Position numbers and translations under genes: made by a program. 64,000 nt of DNA from Micrasema longulum (lineage: Eukaryota; Arthropoda; Insecta; Trichoptera; Brachycentridae), in the NCBI GenBank assembly GCA_022494885.1, contig JAGVSM010002383.1:1-64000 (forward strand), given 5' to 3'. The notes under the pieces were generated by a model. That model was not told the DNA's origin. It did not search any database and was given only the letters and a program-made list of their open reading frames with translations. Each line of letters starts with the position of its first letter. Position 1 is the first letter of the stretch. Below, one piece after another: positions 26,801-41,700 of the stretch.

Positions 26801-29800
26801 TTACTCTTACAAATTTTCTTCATTTTTAATATTATTTTCATTTGTAAATAACTCACTACAAACTACAAACTTTAAAATATCTTTTTTTCACTTAAATTTT
26901 AATTTTTAAACAACTTTCATTTCTGTTTTTCTTTTTCCTTCTCTTTTCATACTTTCATAATTAACCTTACATATAATTGCTTTATAATATGGAAATTTCA
27001 CTGGTCCATTAGAATAAAGTCTAATTGTGTAAAATATTAAACTTTGTAACTGTACTGTGTGTTTCCTGAATAAAATAAAATAAAAACAATAAATAAAATA
27101 AAAAAATAAATAATATAGTATAATATTTCATAAAAAACAAATATAAAGTAATGTAATACTTTAGAATATAAATAATATGTGTACCAATTATGTATAAATA
27201 AGTACTACGTTTGTTAGTCTACATATATTTTTCAAAAAGTCTCTCGCTTTATTATTATTCATAAGTGCAAATATTTTTATTTTAAAATTCGGCTTACATT
27301 TTGAGTCTCATATATTTGGCAATACATCATTTAATATTTTTGGCGCAATTACATTATATTGCTTTTTACCCAAGGCGGTTAGTACAAATGGGACAATACA
27401 GTTAATTTGTGTTGCTGAAAGAGGGTTTATATTTTGTTGGGTTCTTTTGACCTCACTTAATTTATCATAAAATTTCAGTAGTAGGCACCTCACAAACAAT
27501 TGTTTTACATCCAATATCTAAAACTCGGCGAATAGATCTTCCGTTGGATATCTCAAGGGTTTTTAAGAATGATTTTCATGATTCATTTTTGTGCTATTTT
27601 CACTGGTTTGAGGATTGAACAAAGGCAACCTCCCCAAGCTAAATTGCAATATGATAGTCCGTTTTGGCAAAAAGCAAAGTAAGTTTATCTCATAAGGTGA
27701 ACGTTTGTTTGCCCAAGTTTTTTTACCATACCGTGTTTACACAAAATGCTGAAAAATGCGGAAATGCAATCATGTTTAGCTATCGGTCAACAGAAATATG
27801 GCTATTTCTTTGGATTTTTTTTAATAAATGCCTTAGCAAGTTTATGTATTTTACTAAGCACCTTCCTGCAAATGACAAGCGTAAATCTATATTGACCAAA
27901 GTGAGGCTAAAGAAAAGGAAATACAACTTAATGGAATTCGTGGGGTAAACAAGGTTTATTTGCAATCAAACAACGTTATTTGGAGCGACGTTAAAAGGAT
28001 TAAGTTTTTCAAGCTTTGGGGTTGTGTCAACAGCACAAAAAGGAAATTAATTTAGCAACGCGGGAAGAAAGGCTTTTACATGAAATACTCTCAAAGCTTC
28101 GGCTTTCTTTTACTGAAATATAAATAAACATAACTTTATTACCCGCTTTTTGTTAACTCTTTAATGCTTAAGAATCCATTTGTTAAGTTTAAATGCCTTA
28201 AATTCAATTAAAATTTTCCACGTATATTTTTAATGTTTTTGCTGTGAAATATTTCACGTATTAAAGGTTTTTTTTAACTCTCCATTCCTGAGCCGTGATT
28301 AGGAAGGAATTAAGGACCGCATACCTGCTGAATAGGAAGTTAAGGACCGCATACCTGCAGCATGGCGGTATAGTTGAAAAAAAATTCTCTAGAGTGATAA
28401 CAAAGATATACTACCGACCCCCCACCTTCATGTTTTGGGTAGGAACATTGTTATGTAAAAATAGGAAGCATACGTCACGGTATACATATCTACGAACCTT
28501 CATTATGACGTCATAGTTAAAGATAAAGTCTCCCGAGCGATTACCCCCCACCATCAATTTTTTATGTAAGTACATCGGTGTGTACCTCTATACGCATATC
28601 TACGCATTAAAAGAGACAAAAAAAAATTCTACCGAGCAAATTTTATTTCGCTCTGAGGTTGGTACTTTTTTTCTTAAAATAATATTAAAAATATTAAAGA
28701 GAAATAAATTAATTTGAAAGTCGAATTGAACTCTGTCATGGCTGCCAGTTTTAAAAACAAACGCTTAGATTCACAGATAATGTGGCTAGATTCTGCCCTG
28801 TTAACATATAAGAGCGTCTAGGCGTAAAATATTGCCACTATACAAAATAATTTTGTTATTATAGTTTTTCCATCTGTTTTACTATCTTCTTGAGTGTACG
28901 TATCGAGACGTTAAACGAACCGTCTTTATAATTGCTCAGTAGATAAATACAGCCGATCGTTACGCATACCATCTTGGTAATTGTCAAAAATCATAAAAAA
29001 AAACGTATTTCAACGAGCTTTTTTTTTAATTAGGATGAATTGAAATTTATGAACGCTTTGAAGTGGATACTTTTTATCACAGAAGACTATTAAAATATAA
29101 ATGAGAACTATTTTAAATTTTAATGAAATAAGAAACGCGGACTAAATTTTCGATATAATATGAACGGTGTGGTGGTTATGCATTATATTTTTGTTAGGTT
29201 TTGTTATACATATGTTTATGCATTTCTTTTATTTAAACTGAATTATGTCAGAAGCTATGTAAATACGTAAACTTTCATATAAGTACTCGTTTTGCCATAT
29301 TTGACTTTTAATTATTAACATTTTATATTTTTTATTGTTGCAGATTACTAAAGAGAAACCGCATTTCTTCAATCGACGAAAAAGCGTTCGCCAATCTGAC
29401 ATCTTTGAAAATACTGTAAGTAAAACTCTTCCAATTAAAATTTACCTTAAAATATCTGTAGGGTATCAAATAGGCAAATGAAGGCCTGTTCTAGAGATGC
29501 TTCATTTTACCAGTTTAATCTGTTTCCAACCAACGAATGTCAAAGTAGTAAATGTACGAATTAAATTGTAGCTGGATATGGTGATCCCGTCCACAGCTAA
29601 AGGTGGACAGAAGAGGTGTATTTGTCTCATGTTGAATAAGATACAATACTTAGTTGCGTAGTGCGAGAGTAATGGCAATGATGTGTAGAACTATTTATTT
29701 ATTTATTAAGGAAATCATAGTCTTTATACAGGGTGTTCATTAAACTCTGTCACATCCGAAACCACGATTATCAGTATGAGCAAGAAGACATATTGGCACA

Positions 29801-32800
29801 TTCAAATATTTTTTTAGAACGAATAAAATTTTAAAAATAAAAAACCAAAAAAAGGAAATGGTTGCTTACTTCTACAGGGGAGAAACGAGGAGGGGGAGGG
29901 AGAGGGTCTTATACTGCGCCGCGCTCTTCTCACTTCTTCCCTGCAGAAGTAAGCAACCATTTGTTTTTTTTAAATATTCGAATATTTTAAATATTTTATT
30001 TCGAAAATTTTTCTTTGTTTTAAATATTTTTTTAAATATGCTAATATGTCTTCTTACCCATACTGATCATCGTGGTTTCGGGTGTGACAGGGTTTAAAGA
30101 ACACCCTGTATAAATACAATGTACAAAATAACAATAAAAAAAGTAACACCAATTACAGATTTCACACTAATTTATTATGAATGCAGGAGGAAAGGGAAAA
30201 AAATAATTAAATTCTAAAAAAGGAAAAAAAATAAATATTAAATAAAAATTACATAAAAAGAAGACATTATATAGCTCCAACTTTACATTTCTCCCTCTCT
30301 ATGCTTCCATGAACATTTATATTTCTTGGTAAAAATACACAACCAACAATAATTAATTAGATGCAGGTAGTAGATGTACAAGTGAATAAGTATACATAAA
30401 GAGTTGAAGTTAAATATTAACATTTTAATTTTAAATTAATATTAAAAGTTTAAATTAAAAGTTAATATTAAGAATTAAAATTGAAAAATTTAAATTGAAA
30501 GATTAAATTAAAAGTCAAATTAAAACTACAAAGGAACGTGGCCTATAAAGAGACCACAGGACGCAACGCCAGTCAGTCCAGCTCGACGACGTCACACAGT
30601 TCCAGCATGTAGTTCAAGTGCAGTCTCTTCAACCCATCATCGCCGCCACGCTCGCGCTACACAACCAAGTGCTGCATCTACATCGGCGTACTGCCAGGGT
30701 TTTCGAAAATACCCGCGTACTGAGAACTCTTTACAACTCCTTGGTGCGAAGTAGACTCGATAGTGGCTCGATGATTTGGAGGCCACATGAACTGAAGTAC
30801 TCTCCTTTGATATGGAAAACCCAAAAGATGTTTCTGAGATATCTCTACATGAGAGAGTGCGGGTATTATCCTTGGCTCTACCTCATCGAGTTTCTCCAGG
30901 GTATGCTTGGCTACAACAGTTTAGAAACTAGAAGGAATGTATATTTGATTACTCATTTATATCGATTGTTGCGCGCTATGATCGATAATTCTGAGATTAT
31001 GATGAGCATTGGTTTGTATGTTCCTGATAATTACCTGATAATTGCTGACAGCGTCAGCATAGATTGTTTCATATTCCGATATTCAGGACCAACCTACCTA
31101 TGTTAATATATAACATTGCTCTGGATATTTATCTGTTCCGTGTATCCGAAGGGGTTTTTCGGAGCAGGATTCTCCTACTAATTTGACATGAGTCTCTTTC
31201 ATGTATTTTTATTTATTTATATAATATGTACGTATTAAATATATGTTTGTTATGTATATGTTATATTTAAATAAAAAAATTAATTGAATCTTATTCGCCA
31301 TGTAATAAATACGCATTAAACTGCAAATTCGTTTCTTCTGTCAATCCCTAAATGGGGTAGGAGCCCCAACCCTCAACTACCTATGTATTTCCCACATATT
31401 TACGAAATATGAGATTCAGATACTGTGAGAATAATGTGTCTATTACGTCAGTGTTTTGAAGAAAACTTTCGAGAAATTTTTCCTTGACTTCAAATCAAAC
31501 TTATTTTCTCAGCATTTTCCAATGCTTTTAGTGAGATGAATTGACACTTGAATGCAGTATTCGTATGAAAACACCCAAAAGATATTTTAGATATTTTTAA
31601 AACTGTCACAACTTTCAATATTTTCAAAATGTCAACTTTATTGGCCAAAGGGTTATGCTTTTTTTCCTTAACCCAGTTCTTGGACAAAATATTTTGCAGT
31701 ATAAGGTTCAACGAGGAAGTTTAGTGCTACGAGAATTTGAAAACATGGAATGTTTTTTTAGACGTAGTAAAAATAAGAGCATTTAATCGTAAGGTGAAGT
31801 TTCTAGAAAATGTCTGAAAAAAAAATTAAAAATGGTTTCAATGAAAAAAAACTACTTCACAAATTCACAGGTTTAAGTGACCACGGGTGAATAGTTACCA
31901 ATGCATTAAAGCGTTGTTAAATTGTTGTGGCAATAGACAACCGATTTCCGGCTTCCAGGGTAGCCATGTTTTTCGACGTTTAGCGTATTTTGACGTGGGT
32001 ACAAATAATGAGGAAGTTCTGTGTTTTTCTTATATTTATTTGACAACATTTTTGTAGACACGGACTGGATTCAACTCCCTGGGGAGCTGTTATATTAACA
32101 TATTACAACAGAGATGAAGAACAATTTTATTTACATTTATTATATGTTGATAAATTACCTGGTCCATGAAGAAGTATAGAAATTGAAAAAATAATATTTT
32201 CAGGCGTTGTCTAGTATGTAGGTGAAATAATTCAATTAGTTGAATCTCACCTGCATAAATAAAGGTTTCAGCTCTTTTACTTCACAAATATCAACAGATG
32301 AAAGAATTGAAGAAATATAGATGTTCAAATAAAGGCAGAATGGTGAATGTTACACAGTGTGTAAAGTGACCACTTAAACCAGCCATTGACAGGTCATAAG
32401 CCCTGTAGATGCCTGGACTTCTATATTACCTTCTCTTAAATGTTCTTCATCTCTGTTGTAATATGTTATTATATTTATTTGTTAAAAGACTATTAGACAA
32501 CGACAAAAAATATTTGTTCAATTTTTATAGATCGTATTTATCAGCATTATGATTTATTAAAGTTTCGTATTTCTGAAATTACTCCGTGAGTGACGTCTCA
32601 AGTTCTCTTCCGCTTCTTCTCGGTCAGGTCTGCCGATTGGTCCGTTCGCTTACTGTAAACCGGAAATCTTCCACGACTCTCTCACCATTAGTTGATTCAT
32701 ATGAAACTAGTGACGTCGTTCAAAGTAGTTAGTTTTTGTTTACATATTACAACAGAGATGAAGAACATTTAAGAAAAGGTAATATAGAAGTCTAGGCATC

Positions 32801-35800
32801 TACAGGGCTTATGACCTGTCAATGGCTGGTTTAAGTGGCCACTTTACACACTGTGTAACATTCACCATTCTGCCATATTTGAACATCTATATTCGTTCAA
32901 TTCTTTCATCTGTTGACGTTTTTGAAGTTAAAGAGCTGAAACCTTTATTTATGCGGGTGAGATTCATCTAATTGAATTATTTCACCTACATACTAGGCAA
33001 CGCCTGAAAATGTTATTTTTTTCAATTTCTATACTTCTTCATGGACCAGGTAATTTATCAACAATATTTTGAGTTTGTCCAAATTTTTGTAGACAAGGAC
33101 TGGATTCAACTCCCTGGGGAGCTGTTTATATTAACATATTACAACAGAGATGAAGAACATTTAAGAAAAGGTAATATAGAAGTCTAGGCATCCACAGGGC
33201 TTATGACCTGTCAATGGCTGGTTTTAGGAGCAAAAAATCATAAACATTCTTGTATACCCACGAACAGGCCATGCCTTTGTGAGATTTTTGTTTACTATTT
33301 TTACTGTTAATATTTATTTCATTTCCATGTAATTCTACTTTATTTTTTAATACTTTGTTTTACCTTTTATGTATATTATAAACAAAACAAAAAAAATAAA
33401 TAATAATAATAAAAATGTAATTCCAAAAAATATAACATTAAAAAAATGATGTTATATGTAAATTGCGATAAAATATATTCTCGGATCGATAAATAATTGT
33501 GATGAATTATTTTCACGGATCAATAAATTGCGATTAAATGTTTTCTTTAGAAACCGTAGGTATTACTTTTTCTTTTATTTTTTTTGCTATTACATGCTTA
33601 TTCAATAAAACTACAATCACACATATGGAAAAAAGGTTATTTTTCCAAAACTAAAGATAATTTGTTTTCCGTTCTGAAACGAGAACATTGATACATTAAC
33701 GCAAAATAAAATCTACAAACTTCAAGATAACACTGAAATACATTGAAATAATACTGTTTTTAGAAAATCTTTTGAATTTGCGTGATTTATTCGCACTTTG
33801 AGGAGAAAAGACGTTTAAACTAATGGCGAGGGCATTACCTCTCGTAAAAAGCGTTTTTTAACGTCAGTACTTAATAGGTTAATAATATATGGTGACAGCT
33901 TAACTTTCATAGAATATGTAGATAATGCTTAAATTTGTTAATTTTATGGTTCTATTTCAATTTGTCACTGGAATTTCAAAACACAAAAAAATCTTTTTTT
34001 AGGGAACTGGATGACAATCTTCTAGGAGACATCCCATCTGCTATCCATCAACTTCCGAGTCTTCAAGAATTGTAAGTTTTAAAAAAAATAAATAATATTG
34101 ATCCATTTTATTTATTACATACGTGTATTATTGCTAGTAGTTGAAATATGTAAAAGGGTCATTTCAATAATCAGTTACTTTCATACTTGGATAGGGTCCT
34201 TTTTTTTCATTTTGAAAATATTTTCGAGCCTGAACGTGGGTTTCTGAGGGAGGTACCAGGAATACCCCCACCAAAATACCATTAATACGACTTTAACAAA
34301 AGGTCTTAATGGTTGTCACGGTAGTGTTCATAAAACAGTTTAAAATTATTTCGTGTAGAAGCGAAATTATACATTTTATCATAAAATACTGTTGCTATTG
34401 GCTGATATATGACATCGCGTCGCTCTTGCTGAGACACGTTGAACAAGAATTAATGAAATTATCAATCTCGTTAGCTAGTCGATACAACGAGGAATTCGGA
34501 GGGTATTGAATATAAAATTTAAAGCATGAAATCCGGTTTTTGTGGTTATGGCTGGAAATATGCGCCCAAACAGCAAAAAACACGCATAGGAACTAACCAC
34601 CATGTCAAAGATTATAGAACTATAGAGCGATGAATTGTAATATTTGCTGTTTGCACGGTGGAAAGTAAAAATAAAAGGTAATTATTAATGAAGAAATTCG
34701 ACCAAAAAATATTTTAATAATTTTGATATATTTTTAACATTATGGGGTAAGATTACGCAAAAAATGAAATCAATACGATGATTAGCAAAAAAGTCATTTG
34801 AAAAATATTTTTCCTGAAGAACCCTACATACTTAGACCTTAATAATTGTTAAAAGAACTATCTCTCTAAGCGTTTTGATCTATTCAAGAGGTAGTTAAGT
34901 CTTTATTCAACCGTATCTTTTCGAATATCGACACCTTTTATGTTGCCAGTCAAAAGCGAATGCCTCCTATTTTGTATCATTTTAAATGCCAGGAAATAAA
35001 AATGCAATTATATAGGTTAAATACCACACTTTTGATGATTAATGTGTTACTTTTCACTATAATCTTCATGCATTTTCACAGTTTTGGTCCATCTTTTAAC
35101 AAGAAAATTCAATTGTGGTAAAAAGTACAAACTTTCAAAAACCGCAGTTGTCAAATAATTGCTGTCACACAGCCTTTACTGGGAGAGAGAATGCAACACG
35201 AGTCATCTGTAGTTATCCAGTGGTCATCACGAATAATGTCATTGACTAGCTGAATGTTGCGTGGAGTCACTGCAGTCAACGGCCTGCCGCTCCACTTTTC
35301 GTCACTCAACGATGTTTATCCTTCAGCTTCACTCCAGCGACAAACCTATCGTATAACAGTTCTGAAATCCGCTGTTGCATCACCGTACAGATTTATCTTT
35401 CATGAATGCCAATAGGAACTTCGCCTTCTGCATTCAAGAATTCAATAACAGAACGCTGTCTAACACAATACGAACATTGATGTTATAACGAAAAAATATT
35501 CGATCTTAAATTGCTTAAATTGTTTTCAGGTCTATTTCTGGAAACCGTATCAAGTATATTGGCTATGGGGTCTTGCAGAAGTCTCCCAAGTTGGCTCTCT
35601 TAGAGTTAAAAGGGAATCCGTTGGTTGGCGTTGATCCTCACGCTTTCAGCTTCTTACCAAAACTGAGGAAATTGTAAGTATCCATATATTTTTTATAGTT
35701 TCCAATAAAAAGAGGTGAGTATAGTTAAATGTATAAATAAATATAGCTTCTTAATTAACAATGCATTTGTTGAATTTACGTTTAATATGTTATTTTGTTG

Positions 35801-38684
35801 TTTCAGTATTATTGTTATCATATTCATGTTTTTACTCAGTGTATTTTTATATAAACTATTTTTAGTACATACTCTAAAAATATGATAATATATTTTTTTA
35901 ATTATTTATAAATCATATAACACAAAGTACTTTACAAGTATAATACGTTGAATTACATTCCCAGGAGTTACAACAACTCAATTCGGGACATAAATAATAT
36001 TAGCATTTAGAAAGTAACAAATATTGAGAACAACAAAGAAACAAAGCAAGTTTAGCACCTTTATAACTAAATATACAACAACAATATATACGCCTTAAAC
36101 CTTTTCTTACACAAGCAGAATAAATACATATAAAAAAACGCTTTAAAGATTTAAAAAAAGTAGTGAATCTACTAAGGGAGATAAGGTCATTAACATCACA
36201 TGCCATGCAGATGATGCTGCCATAGTAATGATGAGAACATATCCATCTCAGTCAGTAAACATCTGGATGCCTAAGAAATGTCGTTTAGTACAATAAACAC
36301 ATGAATTATTTATTGATAACATAATTCGGATGTACAAAACGTGTGTCAGACCAAATCATGGTGTATACAACAGAGGCGAGGATAGATAGAGATAATGTTA
36401 GTATATTTGTCTCTAGCAACAACAACAACAACAAACCATCACGCCGTTTCCCCGTAAGGGTAGGCAGAGAGGATAAAACGCCACATAACTCTATCTTTGC
36501 ATGTAGATCTCGCTTCCTCTACATTCATACATCTTTTCATGCACGCGTGCTGATTATTCCAATTTTTGACATAACCATCTTCAAGTATTTGTTGGATTTG
36601 GTCATGCCATGTCTTTCTCGGTCTTCCTCTATTTCTGCATCCATTAACATTCACATTGTAAATATTCTTAGCCGTTCTTTCGCTGTCCATTTGTTCTATA
36701 TGTCCAAACCAGCGCAGAGCTCCCGCATCTTGGTTTTGTCGATAATGCTTGTCTCAGCCTTACATAAGGCACGGATCTCAACATTGTGCATCTTTCGTAC
36801 ATATTTTTACCACATATTTGCCTGAGAGATCGCATTTCGACAGCATTCAGCCTACTTTCATCCCTGTTTTTCCGTGTCCATTTTTCGCTCCCATACATCA
36901 GGGTCGGGACCAGGACTCCGTTGTGAACTGCTAATTTTGCCTCTTGTGACACGCATTTATTTGCCAAGGTTGATTTAACCCTTACGCTGCTACGCAGTTT
37001 TTCAAGAATCTAATCAGAAATCCTCTTATTTATACATTTAAAAAATATTTTATCGAATACGTTGTTTTCCAAACACACTACTGTTTTATCAATTAATAGC
37101 AATTCCAAGAAAAATATTCCATTTCATAAATATCTAATTCAAGCCCAATGGAGTGAGCAAGATAGACAATTCGTGCCGAAAATATACAATTTTCGTACAG
37201 CGGTTGTAAACCCTTTCTTAATTGAAAATAAAAACAAACAAAACTGATCTCGTACTGCAATCTCAAGGCGCATTGTTATTATTGAAACGAAATAATTATG
37301 ATAGTTTTTTTGTTGATTGCGGGGCAAAGTGCTCTGTTATATATTATCAAACCTACCACTTCCATCAATGCATCTAAACAAAAATTGAGTAAAATATATC
37401 TTGAAATTTGTTGCAACAGAGAGGGAAAACATTTTTGCCAAGGGAATATGGAAGTCTAGGCATTTACAGGACTTATGATCTGTCATTGGCTGGTTTAAAT
37501 CACCACTTTACACACTGTGAAATATTCACTATTCTGGGTATGTTTACACATCCACATTCATGATTATTTTTACATTAACTCAACTCTTCCATCTGTTGAC
37601 TTTTGCAAACTAAAATAGCTGAAACCTTTATATCAATAAATAAAAATAGTTTATCCGACATCAGTCGGTGAGTTTCATCTGGATAAACTATTTCACCTCT
37701 TAGGTAATGCCCACAAATACTTTAAATTTTTTACGGAAGTTATTTTAATCAACAATATTTTGAGTATGTCCAAATGTTTGTAGGGAGTTATTTAGATTAA
37801 AACTTAAATGTAACCGGTAAATTTACTAAGAAGTGATATTATTTCTTGGTAGTTGTTTTAATTTAATATAATTTTAATTTGAAAAAAATAATGTTTTTGT
37901 ACAACTGTCTCACAAATTGATATCACTTCTAAGAAAAATATTCCGTTACACTAATAGCTAGTTCACGCATAATGGATTGAGCGAGATAGACAACAGTTGC
38001 CGAAACTACAAACAGCTGAGGTAAATTACTTATTTTTTACATTTATATATATTTTTAATCTTACTTTGTTACTCTAACTAACAATTTAACTCTGCAAAGC
38101 GTCCTTTTTATTATGAATAAATTTACAAAATATATCATTCAAAATGATAACGGATAGTGAAAGTGATAAAGAAGTTCAGTCATATCACTCCACTACTTCG
38201 GGAACTACACTGGCTACGTTTTCCACAGAGGGTCGAATACAAACTCTGTTGGCTTATGTATAAGTCACTGCACAACTCTGCTCCGGAATATCTAAGGGAA
38301 ATATGCATTCCAGATGAACTAGCTGACAGGCGTCTCACGCTTAGATCAGTTACGTCTACGGCGAGAGGAAAAGTTATTATACCTCTACGCAAACAGCGCA
38401 CTAAATTTAGTGAACGCGCATTTGCGGTTGCAGGCCCTATGGCATATAATGCTCTTTCAGCAGAGGTGCGAGGCTGTGAAAGTAAAGTGATGTTTCGGAA
38501 AAAACTAAAAACCCACTGGTTCTCTAAATCATTTGAATAAATCCGTAGCATGTGACAAAAAAATAAATTATTTTAATTAAATTACAAATTTAAAAGCTTC
38601 AATCAAATTAATTTAACAATAAAATCACTATGTAAAGCGCCCTTGAGGTATTTTATTACGAAAATGGCGCTATATAAGTTATCC

Positions 38685-38718
<34 letters not shown>

Positions 38719-41700
38719 GAAATAATTGTTCCTCGCCGAGAAACTCGGAGGCTCAGCAGCTCAACCTATTCCGAAAATGAATTAGACAATAACGATATTT
38801 TATAAGTGATAGTGATAATAATTTATAATATGACTCTTACGAAGAGCACGAAATCGAAGAAGCTTTTTCTGAAGTATTTTTGGATCAATATCGAGCTGAT
38901 ATACCTCATTTACGTTTTGTTTGTAGAATAGTTTGTAGAATAGAGTTTGTATAGTAATAATTACGTTTTGTTAGTAGAGTAATAATTACTACCTAATGAA
39001 CAGCTAAAACATTTTGATTTACCATTACTGTGGGTACCCATTATAATAAATTAACAAATGATTTTTTTAATATTCAAACGTCCTAATTGACAATCATTAG
39101 GTTCCATGGTGAATTATTTTTATGTTTTATGGCTCTTTACTTATTTGTTTATATTCTTAATTATGGGGTTTTCCGGTGATATAGGGACCTCACTAGATAA
39201 GAGTTATTATATTAAAGGTAAAATATTCAATTAGTTATTCATTACGGAAGTACATCAATATTTTCGTAATCACTGAATCGGGTTTAATAGCGGGGAAAAC
39301 ACCAAATATAATTATTTTCCTCAAATATCATGTAAGTGATTCAAAATCTAACTTTTAACATAGATTTATTTTTTTCACTGTTTTTGGAATGTAAAAAAGT
39401 TCACTGTTTCAGGTCCCGACTAGCTAGAAGTTTCCTGTGTTTAGTCGTTTCTCTTTTCAAAAGCACTGCAAATTTAAACATCATAAGTAAATTTATAATG
39501 AGGATGTTTAGTGGTTTAAAAAAAAAAAATGTTTTTAGACAAAGATTTTTTTTTCAATTTTTTTGTATCGTATTATCAGCGCTACGGTCTTTTAAAGTTT
39601 TGTATTTCTGACATTAATCCGCGTGTGACGTCGCAAGTTCTCTTCCGCTTCTTCTCGGTTAGTTCTGTTGATTGGTCCATTGACGATTAGCAAACCGGAA
39701 ATCTTACACAACCCTCTTATCATTGGTTGATTCATTTGAACAAGTGACGTCGTTCAATACTGTTCGTTTTCATTAAAATATTTTAAATGATTTTTCATTC
39801 ATTTTCAAGAAACTTTGCCGTACAATTTAATGCTTAAATTTTTACTGCGCGAAAGAAAACATTTTTTGTATTAAATTTTTCGTAGGGCTGAAATAGGAAC
39901 GAAACTAAATAATAACCCGTCGAATAAGTAATTTTTATGTTTCGAAAATGTTTTATACCACTGACGGTTAAGTGCAACAAGCAGTTCCCGAATTCATTTA
40001 CCCTTTTGGGGATTATGACGTCAGCATCAGTCTAGTTAGAACTTTATGATAGGGATTAACAACAACGATATATCGTTGTTTAGCAGTATAAGGGTTAAAT
40101 GCACCGTTCACTCTTTTCCCGGCACTCACCCTCCTTTCAATATCTTTCTCAGTCATTCCATCCCTAGTCAACATACTTCCCAGATACACAAATTCCTCTA
40201 CTTGTTTTAGTATAACTCCATTCACAGTGATTTCACATTTAGTCATACTTTCATTTTTTTCAAAAACCATCACATTCGATTTATCGACATTCATCAGTAA
40301 ATCGCTTCCCTTGCATACATCGTAGACCTTTGTTACCAAAAATTCTAGTTCCTCTTTGTTGTACGACATCGTCAGCATACAAAAGTTAATTGACATTTAA
40401 ATAACCCATTTTTGCTCCCATTCTTAAGCCTTTCAATTACTAAACGTCGGGTTATGTCGACTGCCTTGTAGGTTCCACATAAATTGCTAAATATTTATCC
40501 GCGTTGATATCGTTCCGTAAAAATTGTCTCGTGAGAACGTTTTTTTACTTCACGCTCATTTTTGATAAAATTTTAGACTAACATGGTATGTGTAGTGCAC
40601 AGAAAGAGTAAAAGATTGTACTTACAGTTTTTATATATTTTATTAATACAAAAGATACAATATATAAACTTAACTAAATATAATAGCGAACGGAAATACT
40701 TAAAAATAACTCAAGAAATCTAATTTGTAAAACTTAAAATAAAGCAGTTAAGAAAAAGTATGAAATCGTAACAATTAAAACTAAATCAAGTTTTTGTCTA
40801 AAGAACGTGCGTCACCGATCACAGCCAAAACGCTTCTCTTGGTGTCCGTCGCTCGGACCTGGCGCGCGACGTCGCGTGTGGCGTATATAGTGTTGTCACA
40901 TGAGTGACAAAAAGGGGAAGGTATCTGGTATTAAAGTTCTGAACACCTGTTGATAAAGTAACACCTATATTCGATCTCAAAATCGTTTTTCCGTTACTTT
41001 CTGATGGTGTCGTTGGCTTATGTGAAAGGGCTATACGTAAAACGTTCATTTATGTAAAACAGAACTTTTTTTTTCAATTTGCCACAGCGCGTTTATCGAC
41101 TCATATCTTTAGTTATGGATAAATTTTATGTCGATGTAGAAAAACAGTTTTAAAGAATGTAAGAAATTTCTAATGTTTAAAAAATCAACATGATATATAA
41201 ATATAATAAAAATAAGAACCATTTTATTTATATATAATTAATAAATAAAGTAGATATAAATAACAACGGCGCACTATGGAAACTAAAGGTCGGTTTCAGC
41301 AACTCTTTTATTTTTAGAGGAATACTAAAAAAAATATACGCGAATATAAAAAAGGATTCAAATGAAATTAATTTTATTACGACATTTTTATTTTTATTCT
41401 CTAAAATATTAAAAATAATATTAAAAACATAAAAAAGGTGTTCATTTTATGATATGTATAAAAACTAATTATTATAAAATCGATGGGTTATTTTTATTAT
41501 TACAAAGCGGCACATACCTATCAATAATATCAATAAATAATGTAATAATGAATAACAAACTAATCCGAAAATATTTTTCATAAATAGTCTACATTTGAAA
41601 CCGCCATAGATAGCGGTTTTTGGTTTTCTGACTTTTATCACATTTTTCACAATTACTGCATGATAGGAAAATTTCGACAGCTAATTTTTAATAATGTTTT

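Larger units (their letters stand above)
36979..40094 (+). mobile_element. piggyBac transposon, 3.1 kb, with its own insertions
   Basis: Ends CCCTTACGCTGCTACGC and, reversed, CCCTTATACTGCTAAAC, flanked by TTAA on both sides (36975-36978 and 40095-40098), the piggyBac signature. Remains of the transposase N-terminus start at 38143 with ITDSESDKE, continue after an insertion with IIVPRRETRRLSSSTYSENE and then an acidic segment EEHEIEEAFSEVFLDQYRAD. The catalytic domain is gone. Inside are an L2-like LINE (38174-38715), a family A copy (37400-37800), a family C MITE (39516-39905) and an 85-bp direct repeat (about 37107-37190 and 37929-38015). Confidence 0.85.
36417..40396 (-). mobile_element. 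LINE RT C-terminal half, minus, split by a piggyBac
   Basis: 40396-40099 carries the catalytic box LLYADDVV (about 40376-40355), then LMNVDKSNVMVFEKNE and EEFVYLGSMLTRDGMTEKDI ending RRVSAGKRVNGAF. 36974-36439 continues ANKCVSQEAKLAVHNGVLVP, LNAVEMRSLRQICG, RGRPRKTWHDQIQ and CMNVEEARSTCKD. Its 3' tail is a CAACAA run at 36417-36432 on the plus strand. The two parts are interrupted at a TTAA by 36979-40094. Same family as 22345-23160. Confidence 0.85.

Noticed and set aside
36343..36825. 160-codon plus-strand frame.
   Set aside because: It is antisense to the LINE RT C-terminus; the minus frame carries the known motifs.
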